Shown piece by piece: positions 21,787 through 30,961 of a stretch of DNA of 64,000 nt. The notes under the pieces are model-generated. The model saw only the letters and a program-made list of their open reading frames with translations. It was not told the origin of the DNA and searched no databases. Made by a program: the position numbers and the translations under genes. How positions within the stretch are numbered: position 1 is the first letter of the stretch; each line of letters opens with the position of its first letter. Origin of the DNA: Bryopsis sp. KO-2023 (taxonomy: Eukaryota; Chlorophyta; Ulvophyceae; Bryopsidales; Bryopsidaceae); contig BSYQ01000017.1 of assembly GCA_030272585.1 (NCBI GenBank), positions 248,001 to 312,000 on the forward strand, in the 5' to 3' direction.

Positions 21787-22015
21787 AACGACCGCCAGAA
21801 AAACCTCCTGAGGAATCTCCTCTGAACCCGCCGCTCCGCGACGAGCCCTCTGCTTGCCTTTTAAAAACTGCCTTCTGCTGTTGGTCCCTCAGGGACTTCA
21901 ACGTAGCCTGCGCAGTGTCTCCGACAAAACGCCCTGACGACGCTGCTAATTTTACCGACGTGGACACCGCCCGAAAAGCCTCCGACAAAGGCGTGTTCAC
22001 GTGTGCTGCGTGCAA
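21683..22015 (-). pseudogene. DIRS-like element: distal part of gag-like frame
   Basis: About 110 residues ending in a Gly/Arg/Phe-rich tail (GGRFGGRQFSQRGRGR) of the kind that binds nucleic acid. It lies directly next to the Ty3-like element, whose insertion separates it from the proximal part at 27,328-27,799. It is a fossil of the capsid-type gene of the tyrosine-recombinase element. Confidence 0.65.
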
Positions 22016-22026
22016 ACGGTGTACTT

Positions 22027-22239
22027 TGTAACAAAACTCGAGCGCAGACCTAACTCAACGCGAACAAACGTTCGCTGTCTCTTGTTTACAAGTTTCCCTG
22101 TCGAACTTTATACCTTCCCACGACTAATCGAAACTGTCCACAAGATTCCCTCACTATCGCACTACCCCACGTTACACAGCACCACTTCCTTTCGTCCACT
22201 ACTGCCTCATTTCAGTCATCTACCACTTTGGCGCTCACA
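22027..22239 (-). repeat. LTR of nested Ty3-like element (3' in element sense)
   Basis: 213 bp, matching 27,111-27,323. Preceded by actt. Confidence 0.93.
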
Positions 22240-22252
22240 CGCTTCTTTTGTG

Positions 22253-24976
22253 CTAAACTCCTTTTTCGTCCCTTTTCTCATATCGAATCAATCGATCATG
22301 GTGCACTAAGCCTTTCAGCAGTGCACCTTTAGGTGTTGCCAATAAAAAAATCCCAGACCCATAATCACTGACTATTTTAAATGGGCCTTTCCAGCGACCT
22401 GCAAATTTGCTATTCTTTTGACCTCGTTCGTTTTTAAGTAAAACAGCCATACCCAATCGAAACTCCTTTCTCTGCGACCCGCGTTTTGTAGCATCATAAT
22501 ACGACCGCATTTTCGACAGCGCCTTAGTCATTTGTTGATTCGCCAGTATACGATTGTCTTCCAATCGCGAAAGCCTGAGAACTGTCGAAGTACTTTCTTG
22601 CTGTTCCAAAATCTCCTGGGTGACTGCATCATCCACCCAGTCCCGTGGCTTGAACCCATACATGACTTCGAAAGGAGTCATCTGCGTAGTAGCATTGCGC
22701 TGTGTGCGTATCCCGTAAAGCACACGTTCCAAATGATTCTCCCACTCATGCCCTTGTCCCAAGCAGCTTTTCTTCAGCGCATTCATAATCGTCTGGTTCA
22801 TTCGCTCGACACACCCATTTGTTTTAGGCGAATAAGCTGAAATTTCCAGCCGCCCTATTCCATGGTCACCTAAATAGGCTTGGACTTGTTCACTCACAAA
22901 TGCTGGCGCATTGTCTGTAATAATGCGCCTGGGCGTTCCAAAACGAAATCGAAGAGTGTCCAAAAATGCACAGATCGTCTTACTGTCCGCCAGCTCCACT
23001 CCTTTAGCTTCTGGCCATCGCGTGGCATAGTCGATCGCCACGAGAATATACCGACAGCCACCACTTTGGGGTAACGGGCCAATAAAATCTAAGCCCACCA
23101 GTCCCCAAGGCTCCATCTCTTTGATTGGTCGCAATTCCGCTGTGGGAGCGATTTTGAGACAACGCTGGCACTCTTCACAGGAGTCGACATACTGCTTAAT
23201 GTCGCGATGCATTCCATCCCAAACATAGCGAGCAGCGAGTCGTTCCTCAGTTAAAGCACGATTACTATGTCCCAGATCATCATGTGCTTTCTTTAACAGA
23301 GCAGGGGCGTATTGCTTAGGAATCATCAAACGCCAGGTGCCGACTTTGGACAATTTGAGCAAACGACCCTCCTGAATACGAAATTGCGGGCGAACCTCTT
23401 CCACTCGAGTATCCAACAGCCATCTGTCCACCTCATTAGTGGTCAGCAAACGCCACACAGGACCGGTATACGCATCAGTCAACAGCGAAGCCAGCCATGG
23501 CGTAGGAACAGGAGAAGGCGAAGTCAAATCCACTGCAGCCGCATCATGAGAAGCGGCAGAACGCTTTCCTGCGAAATACTCATAACGCGACAACACATCT
23601 GCCAGGACATTGTGCGCACCAGCAATGTGCTCCACAGAAAAAGGACAGATACACAAAGATTGTATATCATCCAAGCGCCGTAATACAAACGGCGAATGAT
23701 TCTCAGGATTAAAAATCCCAAGAACAGCTTTATTATCGGTGAAAACCGAAAAAGGACGGTCGACTAAAAAAGGCTGAAAAGCAGCCACTGCTTTGCAAAA
23801 ACCATCTAATTCCGCATGATTGCTAGAGGACCACGAACGGGAGTTTATCGAACTCCAAAACTGAATGATTCGTTCGCCCTGCAGTAAAACAGCCCCATGC
23901 CCAACACTGGAAGAGTCTAGAAAAATTTTCATCGGCTCCTGAGAGGCGTGGTCAAAAAAATCTAAGCCCCAAAGTTTATTAGTCAACGAAGAAACCAACG
24001 ACTGCCACAAAGAACGAAAATCATCAGTTTGAAAAGCCACTGGATCAGCCGATCGAAAACACTTCAGTGGCGCAACTGTGCGATGCAAAAACGGATGAAA
24101 ACTCGCTAACCCATTCATCAACCCAAAGAAACCGCGCAAATCAAATTTGTTTTGAGGAATAGGAAGATCCTCGATTTTATTAAGCGTTTGAGGATCCATT
24201 TTGAAACCAGTGGAACTCACATGCACGCCAAGAAAAAAGATAGAAGAACTAAAAAACTCACACTTTTCAAGTTGGAGACTCCAGCCATCCTTATGGAGTT
24301 CATCCAGTAAAATGTCCAGCGCGACGCGATGCGTCGCCAGATCGTCAGTGGCTAACGCCAGGTCGTCAACATATGCATGCAGTTCGACTCCTGGCGGTAG
24401 CTTGGTTCGCACTTTTGCCAAAGTAAAGTGCATAGCACGCATATAGTAATGCATGCTATTATGATAGCCCTCTTTTAGCCTTGTCATCACATAATTTTGA
24501 CCTCCAAACTCAAAACCAAAGTATGTGGCTATTCCATCAGAAATAGGAATGCACATAAAGGCAGAGGCTATATCTAGCTGTGAAAAGACTTTCTTTTTTT
24601 GCATTCTTTTCAAAATAGCCCCTCTATCCAGTGGAGGCGAATAAACTTGCTTAATGCTAGCATTAAGCATCCTGAAATCAAAACAAACCCGCAGTTTTTG
24701 ACTGCGGGGTTTAGGAACGACGACTAAAGGAGTCATCACCTTAGGTGTAAAAGATACCTTCTTTACCAGCCCCAAGCTAACCCATTCTGCCACTTCACGT
24801 TTCACTACTTCAAAAAAACGCCCAGTCAAATCTCTTTGGCGAAAGTTAGAAAAAGAATCCGAGGAAATAAAAGGCATGTCCTCAACTGTCTCCTTATTAA
24901 ATTTCCCGATGGGCTGTGAAAAGAGCTCAGCATATTTTTTTTGAATGTGCGATAATAACAAACTCTTCACATCCAT
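22253..24976 (-). CDS. Nested Ty3-like element: RT-RNase H-integrase
   Basis: About 907 residues. The reverse transcriptase has FSQLDIASAFMCIPI and the catalytic YVDDLAL. The RNase H has FLDSSSVGHGA and FTDNKAVLGIF. The integrase has an HHCC zinc finger (HDDLGHSNRALTEERL... CEECQRC) and a DDE core (GLDFIGPLP, ITDNAPAFVS, AYSPKTNGCVERMNQTI). A chromodomain is not evident at the C-terminus. The frame follows the gag-protease frame after a gap of about 35 bases; Ty3 relatives commonly express the second frame by frameshifting or reinitiation. Confidence 0.92.
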   Translation of the reverse strand: MDVKSLLLSHIQKKYAELFSQPIGKFNKETVEDMPFISSDSFSNFRQRDLTGRFFEVVKREVAEWVSLGLVKKVSFTPKVMTPLVVVPKPRSQKLRVCFDFRMLNASIKQVYSPPLDRGAILKRMQKKKVFSQLDIASAFMCIPISDGIATYFGFEFGGQNYVMTRLKEGYHNSMHYYMRAMHFTLAKVRTKLPPGVELHAYVDDLALATDDLATHRVALDILLDELHKDGWSLQLEKCEFFSSSIFFLGVHVSSTGFKMDPQTLNKIEDLPIPQNKFDLRGFFGLMNGLASFHPFLHRTVAPLKCFRSADPVAFQTDDFRSLWQSLVSSLTNKLWGLDFFDHASQEPMKIFLDSSSVGHGAVLLQGERIIQFWSSINSRSWSSSNHAELDGFCKAVAAFQPFLVDRPFSVFTDNKAVLGIFNPENHSPFVLRRLDDIQSLCICPFSVEHIAGAHNVLADVLSRYEYFAGKRSAASHDAAAVDLTSPSPVPTPWLASLLTDAYTGPVWRLLTTNEVDRWLLDTRVEEVRPQFRIQEGRLLKLSKVGTWRLMIPKQYAPALLKKAHDDLGHSNRALTEERLAARYVWDGMHRDIKQYVDSCEECQRCLKIAPTAELRPIKEMEPWGLVGLDFIGPLPQSGGCRYILVAIDYATRWPEAKGVELADSKTICAFLDTLRFRFGTPRRIITDNAPAFVSEQVQAYLGDHGIGRLEISAYSPKTNGCVERMNQTIMNALKKSCLGQGHEWENHLERVLYGIRTQRNATTQMTPFEVMYGFKPRDWVDDAVTQEILEQQESTSTVLRLSRLEDNRILANQQMTKALSKMRSYYDATKRGSQRKEFRLGMAVLLKNERGQKNSKFAGRWKGPFKIVSDYGSGIFLLATPKGALLKGLVHHDRLIRYEKRDEKGV

Positions 24977-25010
24977 TTCTGAGTCTTTATTTCCATCATT
25001 TATTGCTCCA

Positions 25011-27080
25011 TTAAACGCACCGAATGCGTTTACTGTCCTGATGAGCTAATTGAATCTGAAATCGAAAATCACCCACCGACAATCCAACCACAGCAGTGCG
25101 ACTGCCAACGTGAACTGCCCTGCTCGAAGCATTGAAAACCGTTACCTTAAGAGGTTTTCCCGCTTCCCATAGCGACGATGATGTGAGGAGGCCGATAGGC
25201 ATGCGTCCAGAGTCGAAAACAGGGATACTGCGGTCTGCGCGAAACGGCAGTATGAAAGTGCGAGAGGCTTTAGATGCGATCACAAAAGAACGACCCACTG
25301 GAATAAAAACATTCTCGCCTCGCTGCACTGGTTCCACCACTCCTCTTTCTGTAGCCTGGATCGTAACTGTCGTGGGTGCAACCTCCTTTGCCTCAACGCC
25401 TTTGGTATATGTGTTTTCGCCTCGAACAGCCAAACACTGCACTGCCGTTTGTCGACTCATCTCGATTAAACCTTTCGCTGGATTAATCCTGCACTCAAAT
25501 CGCTTCAATAAGTCGTTGCCCACCAGCAGATCATGCGAAACCTCATCACAAACCATGAATTCATGCAACATGGTTTTCTTTCCCAGGGTCACGTGCATCT
25601 CCGCAACTCCTTTCGCCTGCAACGTGGTTTGGTTAAAACAGCGTATAGCTGAGCGCGCCATGTCAACTTTCAACTCAGACCCAGCTCGCTTCAAGGTGCG
25701 GGAGGAGATAATCGATATAGATGCACCAGTGTCGACGAGTCCATTCATCGTAACGCGATCATTCAAAACCACTGGGCAGTATAACAGCGAGCTTGCGAAA
25801 TTGATGCCTGCCTTGTCCATTTCGTCAGCGATGGCGACATTCACTATTTCACCTTCCTCTGCCATAGGATCTTCTTCAGCGAAAATATCGTCCTCAAAAT
25901 ACTCGTCAACTTTGTCATCCTTCGTGGCGTCGTCAGTATCCACGTGAAATATCCCAGGCTGTTTGTCACTACGACCTCCTTTTGAACGCTGACGAGTGAA
26001 TGGGCGTGCCTTTTCCCCTCCTTCTCCAGTACCTTGGCTTTTCACGAGATAGGTCAAAAACGAACGAAAGCGTTTATCTCGTTTCGCGAAATCAGCAACA
26101 TAGTGTTTGAGCGTGGAAATAGGCACGCGTCTCAGCGTATCCACATGCGACGAAGTTCCTTCCAAAGCCGAAACACTTCCCTTACTCAACTCCAGAGCGT
26201 CCTCGACTCCTTTATCACTCAAATTTCCAGCGAGTAACCAATCCGTTCTTCTGCGAACAACCTGGATGACTTGGTCGAGACTCGTCTGCAGGATATCATA
26301 TCCTGCTAATGTATTTCGAACATCCGTGGGCAGTTTGTTTAGTAACAACTGCAGCTTTCTCGATGGAGCCACATGGGGATATTCGTCACAGACAGTCTTG
26401 AATCTGCTCGTGAACGCCAACAAGGACTCCCCTTTTTCTTTCTTCAACGACAAGATCCTTTGTTCTGGACTGAGAATACTCTCCGTTGGAAGGAGATTGT
26501 TTAGATTCGCCTTGATAGAATCCCAGCACGCAGTCTCTATGCGTTCCTCGTCAGTCAGTCGAATCCTTCGCTCTGGATTGTCTGGGTCCTGAATAAACCA
26601 CTCTGTAGCCTTCAGCGCATTAGTGATCATTTTGTAGATTGCGCGTCCTTCATGTGTGGTCGGCGCAACGTGCTTAAGAATGACACGTGCTCTCTCCGTG
26701 GTCTCTTCCTCTGTGACCTCGGCATACGGGACGAGCCAGTCTGCCGTCTCCCTTGTCCATTTCGTCACTCTCTGTATCTTTTCAACGTCAGCCATGTCGT
26801 GCTTGCGGTCCTTCCTAGGACGCGATATGTCCGGAAAAAAAAGGTGTTCGTCAGTTTCAAACCAAGGCGTGTTACGCCACTTAGCTTGCTTGCCGAGGTC
26901 TGTCACACTCGACGTGTCTGAAGTAGCACGTCCTTGTGCCAAGTCGTGAGAGTGCGTATCTGCGTCCTCGCTGGTTCGCTGTCCTTTTGCGGTTGCAAAC
27001 GAACTATCGCTGAAGGATAGTTCGAGGTCGAGCTTTTCGAGTTCAACGCCTAAGCGAGCCAGCGTGCGAACTTTAAACAA
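25011..27080 (-). CDS. Nested Ty3-like element: Gag-protease
   Basis: About 689 residues. A capsid-like helical region occupies the middle (TRETADWLVPYAEVTEEE, LLAFTSRFKTVCDEYPHVAP, LLLNKLPTDVRNTLAGYD). A retropepsin-type aspartic protease follows near residue 450 (GLVDTGASISIIS, then VGNDLLKRF). No CCHC zinc knuckle is obvious between them. It supplies the particle shell and the processing protease. Confidence 0.88.
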   Translation of the reverse strand: MFKVRTLARLGVELEKLDLELSFSDSSFATAKGQRTSEDADTHSHDLAQGRATSDTSSVTDLGKQAKWRNTPWFETDEHLFFPDISRPRKDRKHDMADVEKIQRVTKWTRETADWLVPYAEVTEEETTERARVILKHVAPTTHEGRAIYKMITNALKATEWFIQDPDNPERRIRLTDEERIETACWDSIKANLNNLLPTESILSPEQRILSLKKEKGESLLAFTSRFKTVCDEYPHVAPSRKLQLLLNKLPTDVRNTLAGYDILQTSLDQVIQVVRRRTDWLLAGNLSDKGVEDALELSKGSVSALEGTSSHVDTLRRVPISTLKHYVADFAKRDKRFRSFLTYLVKSQGTGEGGEKARPFTRQRSKGGRSDKQPGIFHVDTDDATKDDKVDEYFEDDIFAEEDPMAEEGEIVNVAIADEMDKAGINFASSLLYCPVVLNDRVTMNGLVDTGASISIISSRTLKRAGSELKVDMARSAIRCFNQTTLQAKGVAEMHVTLGKKTMLHEFMVCDEVSHDLLVGNDLLKRFECRINPAKGLIEMSRQTAVQCLAVRGENTYTKGVEAKEVAPTTVTIQATERGVVEPVQRGENVFIPVGRSFVIASKASRTFILPFRADRSIPVFDSGRMPIGLLTSSSLWEAGKPLKVTVFNASSRAVHVGSRTAVVGLSVGDFRFQIQLAHQDSKRIRCV

Positions 27081-27110
27081 CTGAATAGACTGATTATAGC
27101 TCCGAAACCA

Positions 27111-27323
27111 TGTAACAAAACTCGAGCGCAGACCTAACTCAACGCGAACAAACGTTCGCTGTCTCTTGTTTACAAGTTTCCCTGTCGAACTTTATACCTT
27201 CCCACGACTAATCGAAACTGTCCACAAGATTCCCTCACTATCGCACTACCCCACGTTACACAGCACCACTTCCTTTCGTCCACTACTGCCTCATTTCAGT
27301 CATCTACCACTTTGGCGCTCACA
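27111..27323 (-). repeat. LTR of nested Ty3-like element (5' in element sense)
   Basis: 213 bp, matching 22,027-22,239. Followed by actt, the target repeat, and then by the proximal part of the interrupted gag-like frame. Confidence 0.93.
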
Positions 27324-27327
27324 ACTT

Positions 27328-27799
27328 CCAACGTATTGGCTGCCAACTCCAAAATTGGCGCAAACGAAGAAACAAAAGGTTCCAAAGCCTTCTTCACTGC
27401 AGTCCCTTGATCCGAGTGCGCCGCAAATTGAGCAAAAAGGACAAACCAATCAAAAGCAAACGCCACGACAGGCGCCCACGAACTAAACTCAGCAAAGAAC
27501 CCAGAACGCACACCAAGAGCAGCACCCACGCGAGCACCCGCTGCTGTGTCCAACACGTCGAAATAATGGCCAAAGATGGCCGCTGCTGGTACCTCTACTG
27601 GATTTAGCGCCGCCCGTGGCGGGTCACTGCCTGGAGCAAGACACAGCTCCTCCAAACTCTCAGCGATCTCCGCCGACCCAGCAAATTTCTTCAGAATCCC
27701 GTCCAAACGAGACTGTGGGGAACTCTGCTCTCCTGACGCTCTCAACAAATCCAGCTGTGCTTGTAACGCAGCAATCTTTTCCTCGACAGTCGGCATCAA
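27328..27799 (-). pseudogene. DIRS-like element: proximal part of gag-like frame
   Basis: About 155 residues starting MPTVEEKIAALQAQLDLLRA, a short coiled coil, then an Ala/Phe-rich helical region. In DIRS-order elements the first frame codes for a Gag-like protein. The Ty3-like element lies directly after it. Marked as a fossil because the insertion separates it from its distal part. Confidence 0.6.
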
Positions 27800-27899
27800 A
27801 AAAAGGACTTAACAATACAGGGACAAGCCCCACGCTGGCTGAGCCAGGGATGGTTCGAAACGATGCACTTCAGGTGCCCGTGAGGGTAAAGATAAAGCA

Positions 27900-28065
27900 G
27901 AAAAACCGAGTAAAGAAAGACCAACTGAGTGAGCTTAAGAACCCAAACTACTGAGATCCAAAACTCCAAAAGATACCCCTACAGGCCACCTCAGCAATCA
28001 GTCCTTTCAATCGTCCCACCCTAAAACTCCGCAAAAGGAACCGCGCTTCCTGCGGAACCGTAAAT
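27900..28065 (-). repeat. DIRS-like element split repeat A1
   Basis: 166 bp, same sequence as 18,259-18,424. It marks the 5' end of the element in its own orientation. Confidence 0.88.
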
Positions 28066-28339
28066 AACCTTGGGTCGTCCTGACGCCATCTCAGCAGGGA
28101 GACACTTGTACGAGGTTTTGGTCACTGAGGGCGACACTTGACAAGAGTCCGAGGTTTTGCTTGCTTTGTTTGGACGTTTCTCTTCTGTTTGGGGTCACTT
28201 CGTCTTGATCTCAGGGACCCACGTGATAAAATTCGCGTATTTTATCCGTATTATACGTTTGATGAATAATACGCGTATAAACGTATTAAAGTAGAGTTTT
28301 ATACGCGTATTTTGCAACCCTGTTTCGAACCATATCTGT

Positions 28340-28490
28340 AAAAAGCCTCGGTCTTTACACTGGAATCAACCCATTGTCTTACTAATCAGTTCGAAAGAAG
28401 CTCAACGAAATCACAAAATCAGCGTCTGTTCTAACGTCGCTCGGTAGGAAATCACAAATAATGACACGAAAAATATCCACACACTTGTGT
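28340..28490 (+). repeat. Duplicated host segment, copy 2
   Basis: Partner of 14,080-14,240 (shared ggtctttaca, aacgtcgctcggt and gaaatcaca blocks). It begins directly outside the right target duplication of the hAT-like element. No gene is visible between 28,331 and 28,882. Confidence 0.6.
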
Positions 28491-28882
28491 GAATCATAGG
28501 AAACCCTGCACCCTAAACCCAAAAAAACTTCCTAACGAGCTGGATCGTCGGTTTTAAACTCATCTGCTAAAAACTATCAAAAACATCTGCTCAAAAACAA
28601 AAAGAGATCACACTCTCATTCAAACTGTCGACCTTGATGCTAAGGTAGCAGCAGTGGGCGATGGAACTCCCTCCCTAGTACGACACACAACAACGCAGTC
28701 AACCACCACTCCTTTTCGCTGGTCCCCTCTCCGATCAAACAACGTCTTTTGATATTGAAACCAACCAGAGCTCTGTCAACCAACCTACAAACCTGCGGCG
28801 GCAGGTTAACCCTCATTAACCCTTCTTTCCGACCACCACCACGACCTGCAACCACAGAATCAAATTCATGAAAATTCCGCGA

Positions 28883-29268
28883 TCAGCTTTCAAACCAGTG
28901 TCGATATACCTGGGTGCGTTTGTGGCAATTTGTGGCTACCTTCTTAGGAGGAGGAGGTGGGGGAGACAAAATCACGACGCCCTTCTTGGTCGTGACTGGT
29001 GCCACGTAAACCCTTTTGGTGTGTGCAACGGAAACCACGGGACCGTATCCTGGTGAAGCCAAGCAGAATAGGCGTTAGAAGCTGGAGTTAGTCCATTCCA
29101 TTCCACCAAGCTCGATCGAGAACAGGGTCTAAGGGGGAGGGATTCCCGGAAAGAATGAAGCGCTTGTAAACCCTCACCTCCTTTCTTGCCGGCAGACACG
29201 GGCGCCGCCGCACACACGAGCAGCACAAGAAAAACCGAAATCAGGACAGCATTCATTCCCCTTGCCAT
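28883..29268 (-). CDS. Predicted small secreted basic protein, 85 residues
   Basis: Two exons (29268-29178 and 29049-28883) join in phase. The first is a clean signal peptide (MARGMNAVLISVFLVLLV, cleavage near APVSA). The mature part of about 60 residues is basic, with GKKGGYGPVVSV, VYVAPVTTKKGVVIL, a five-Pro run followed by KK, and a single Cys near the end (TNCHKRTQVYRHWFES). Donor ggaggtgagg and acceptor ttcaccag are good. I recognise no family. Its exon-1 signal peptide layout and strand match the two secreted-protein genes at 9.5-10.8 and 14.5-15.5 kb, though the mature proteins are not alike. It could be an effector, a wall or matrix protein, or a precursor peptide; nothing seen decides this. 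Confidence 0.55.
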
Positions 29269-29994
29269 CGTCGCAAAAGACTCGAAAGACTCAAAAGAGA
29301 GTATCTGAGTATCTGTTTCAGGTAGGAAAGTTCACAACGCTTACTGCTGCCAGGGCTGATGCACTCAAAGTTGGTTGGGCCGCTTTTATGTGGAAGTTGA
29401 GGAAGAACGCGCGTACAATGGACGTCAATTGATGCGAAATCGAGATCGATGTGTCAGATCGCGTTGCAAAAAGGGCAAACAGGGCTGAGAAAGACTGCGC
29501 CACCCAGGACCAACCAGGCACTCTTTTGGGGGCGGTGAGTTGGAAGCAGTCGGCGATGTATGCCTGGCGCCTGGTAGCCTGCAGACAAAAAGGTTTTTCG
29601 AATGCGTTTCGCATTTTCTGCGGTTTCTACGATAGGGTGTATTGCGAGGCCTCGATTTCTTGGTTTTGTGAGAATCGGGCACGTGTTTTTGGTCGGTGGC
29701 AGCATCCCATTGAACGTCGTTATCTCAGTGCTTTTTTTTTTTCTACTGAGACATTCACAGTTTTGGGTTTGTATTTTTTGGTTGTGAAAATATATTTTTC
29801 AGAACAGTTTTTGTTATTTCTTCTATAACTAACTAGTTCAAAAAATCATCCCGCAGATGGGGATATAACATAACATAATGTTGTGAACTAAACGCTTTTA
29901 CATCACAACATGGTTTCGATCAAATGGATCAACACATAACATAATTACACGCGAAGAATCGAATAAAAATTAGACGTGGGGAAATAACGCTCCG
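29269..29994. other. Intergenic, no gene seen
   Basis: Probable upstream region of the 85-residue secreted protein, then AT-rich sequence. Overlapping short frames on both strands at 29,320-29,830 show no domain. Confidence 0.5.
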
Positions 29995-30443
29995 CACCCC
30001 TTTGTTGCTACCATGAAGAAAGGGCTGCAAAAACAATGTGAACAATGATTTTACCCCCCCCAACCCCCCCCCCCCCAAACAAAAAAAAATGGTGGGGAAA
30101 GAAAAAGAAAAATAACCTCCCACGTTTTCAGACTGCTGAAAAAGAGACGCTTTCGTCCCCGAGTTGTGGTTCTCTCCACAATGTAATTTATGTTGTTTGT
30201 TTGGTTAAGGCTTCGTGCACACGAGCGACACATCGTGGATTTTTGGCTTCCTCTGATGATGCGGCGATTTGGTTTTAATCTTGTCCAAGGCGTAATGGTG
30301 AAATTCGATTGATTTCGACTTTAATTAATTAAGCATCGGGTTTGTTTTTAACGCGCGCCGACCTCTTTTTCGTGTTGTTTCTGTCTTTGCGCGCACTGGC
30401 ATTGGTAACTGGCATTGGTGTTTTTTTTTTCTGGTCGTTTTTG
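29995..30443. repeat. Right arm of the large inverted repeat
   Basis: Reverse complement of 1-400, best conserved over 30,292-30,443. A short tandem duplication (ggcattggt ... ggcattggt, 30,399-30,418) is present here but not in the left arm. The arm contains the upstream region of the gene beginning at 30,476. Confidence 0.75.
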
Positions 30444-30475
30444 CGGAAAAAGGAGCGAAAGAAGGAAATAAGGAG

Positions 30476-30961
30476 ATGGAGGAGGCACAGGATCGTCTGG
30501 ACGCGGTCTGCCGACGCTTGCGCGACTTGCGCACCGTTTTGCGGAGGACATCTGCGGGATTGTGGGACATCACCCAGCACGCCGTAAGCGCCTACTTTCT
30601 CCTCGTCTGCTTTTCTGATCTATTTCGTTTCGCTTTCTTTGGTAACGTTTGTTTGAATTGGATCGTCCAGGACCGGATAGACAGGATTATTCAGGTCCTG
30701 GAGCGCGCGCATGAAGATCGTGCGGCAGCGGCAGCTCTCGAGGGCGATGGGCAGGGAGACCGACACGTCGAAGCAGCGGATGAGAACCGGGAGCAGAACG
30801 CCGATCAGCAGCGAAGGGGGGTGGTCCGAAGAAGGGAGGGAGAGGAAGCAGATCAAGACCACGGCGGCGATGGTGATGCCATCGATGGCGATGATGGGCT
30901 AAATAGGATGCGCCGAAAAATGCGCCGCACTATGAAACGTACTGTGCGCAGTATGCGGTAG
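30476..30961 (+). CDS. Small charged protein with Arg-rich tail, optional intron
   Basis: Start ATG at 30,476, stop at 30,959-30,961. A likely 87-base intron (30,584-30,670; gtaagc donor, tcgtccag acceptor) would leave 133 residues: a charged helix (MEEAQDRLDAVCRRLRDLR), a second helix (DRIDRIIQVLERAHEDRAAA), an acidic low-complexity stretch and an Arg/Met-rich end (RMRRKMRRTMKRTVRS). The intron is a multiple of three and has no stop. If it is kept, the 161-residue form gains a hydrophobic segment of about 25 residues that could span a membrane. No family is recognised. Its upstream region is the conserved part of the inverted repeat, so a paralogue may lie beyond the left edge. Confidence 0.5.
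   Translation: MEEAQDRLDAVCRRLRDLRTVLRRTSAGLWDITQHAVSAYFLLVCFSDLFRFAFFGNVCLNWIVQDRIDRIIQVLERAHEDRAAAAALEGDGQGDRHVEAADENREQNADQQRRGVVRRREGEEADQDHGGDGDAIDGDDGLNRMRRKMRRTMKRTVRSMR

Larger units (their letters stand above)
22027..27323 (-). mobile_element. Ty3-like LTR retrotransposon, nested and young
   Basis: Two 213-bp LTRs (22,027-22,239 and 27,111-27,323) look identical and begin TGT and end ACA. A 4-bp target repeat actt flanks the element. On the minus strand the order is LTR, primer-binding site (TGGTTTCGGAGC at 27,110 downward), gag-protease frame, reverse transcriptase-RNase H-integrase frame, LTR. Both frames are long and open, so the copy looks whole. The protease-polymerase-integrase order places it in Ty3/gypsy (Metaviridae). 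Identical LTRs imply a very recent insertion, later than that of the tyrosine-recombinase element it interrupts. Confidence 0.92.
18029..28065 (-). mobile_element. DIRS-order tyrosine-recombinase retrotransposon (PAT/Ngaro-like)
   Basis: On the minus strand the order is A1 (28,065-27,900), reading frames, B1 (18,519-18,425), A2 (18,424-18,259), B2 (18,123-18,029). This is the split direct repeat layout (A1-ORFs-B1-A2-B2) known for PAT- and Ngaro-type elements. The A copies (166 bp) and the B copies (95 bp) look identical within each pair, so the insertion is recent. It codes for reverse transcriptase, RNase H and a tyrosine recombinase, and has no integrase and no obvious target duplication, as expected for this order. 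It sits inside the hAT-like element, and its first reading frame is interrupted by a Ty3-like insertion, so the copy is broken at that point. Confidence 0.88.
17279..28322. mobile_element. hAT-like non-autonomous DNA transposon, with nested insertions
   Basis: The ends are imperfect terminal inverted repeats starting CAGGGTTGC, followed on both sides by related AT-rich cgtattata / actttaatacg words. They are flanked by a perfect 8-bp direct repeat TTTCGAAC (17,271-17,278 and 28,323-28,330). CAGGG-type ends with an 8-bp target duplication are the hallmark of the hAT superfamily. Without the inserted retrotransposon only about 1 kb remains and no transposase is visible, so it is a non-autonomous (MITE-like) copy that would have needed a transposase made elsewhere. 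Its left end is tandemly duplicated. Confidence 0.85.
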
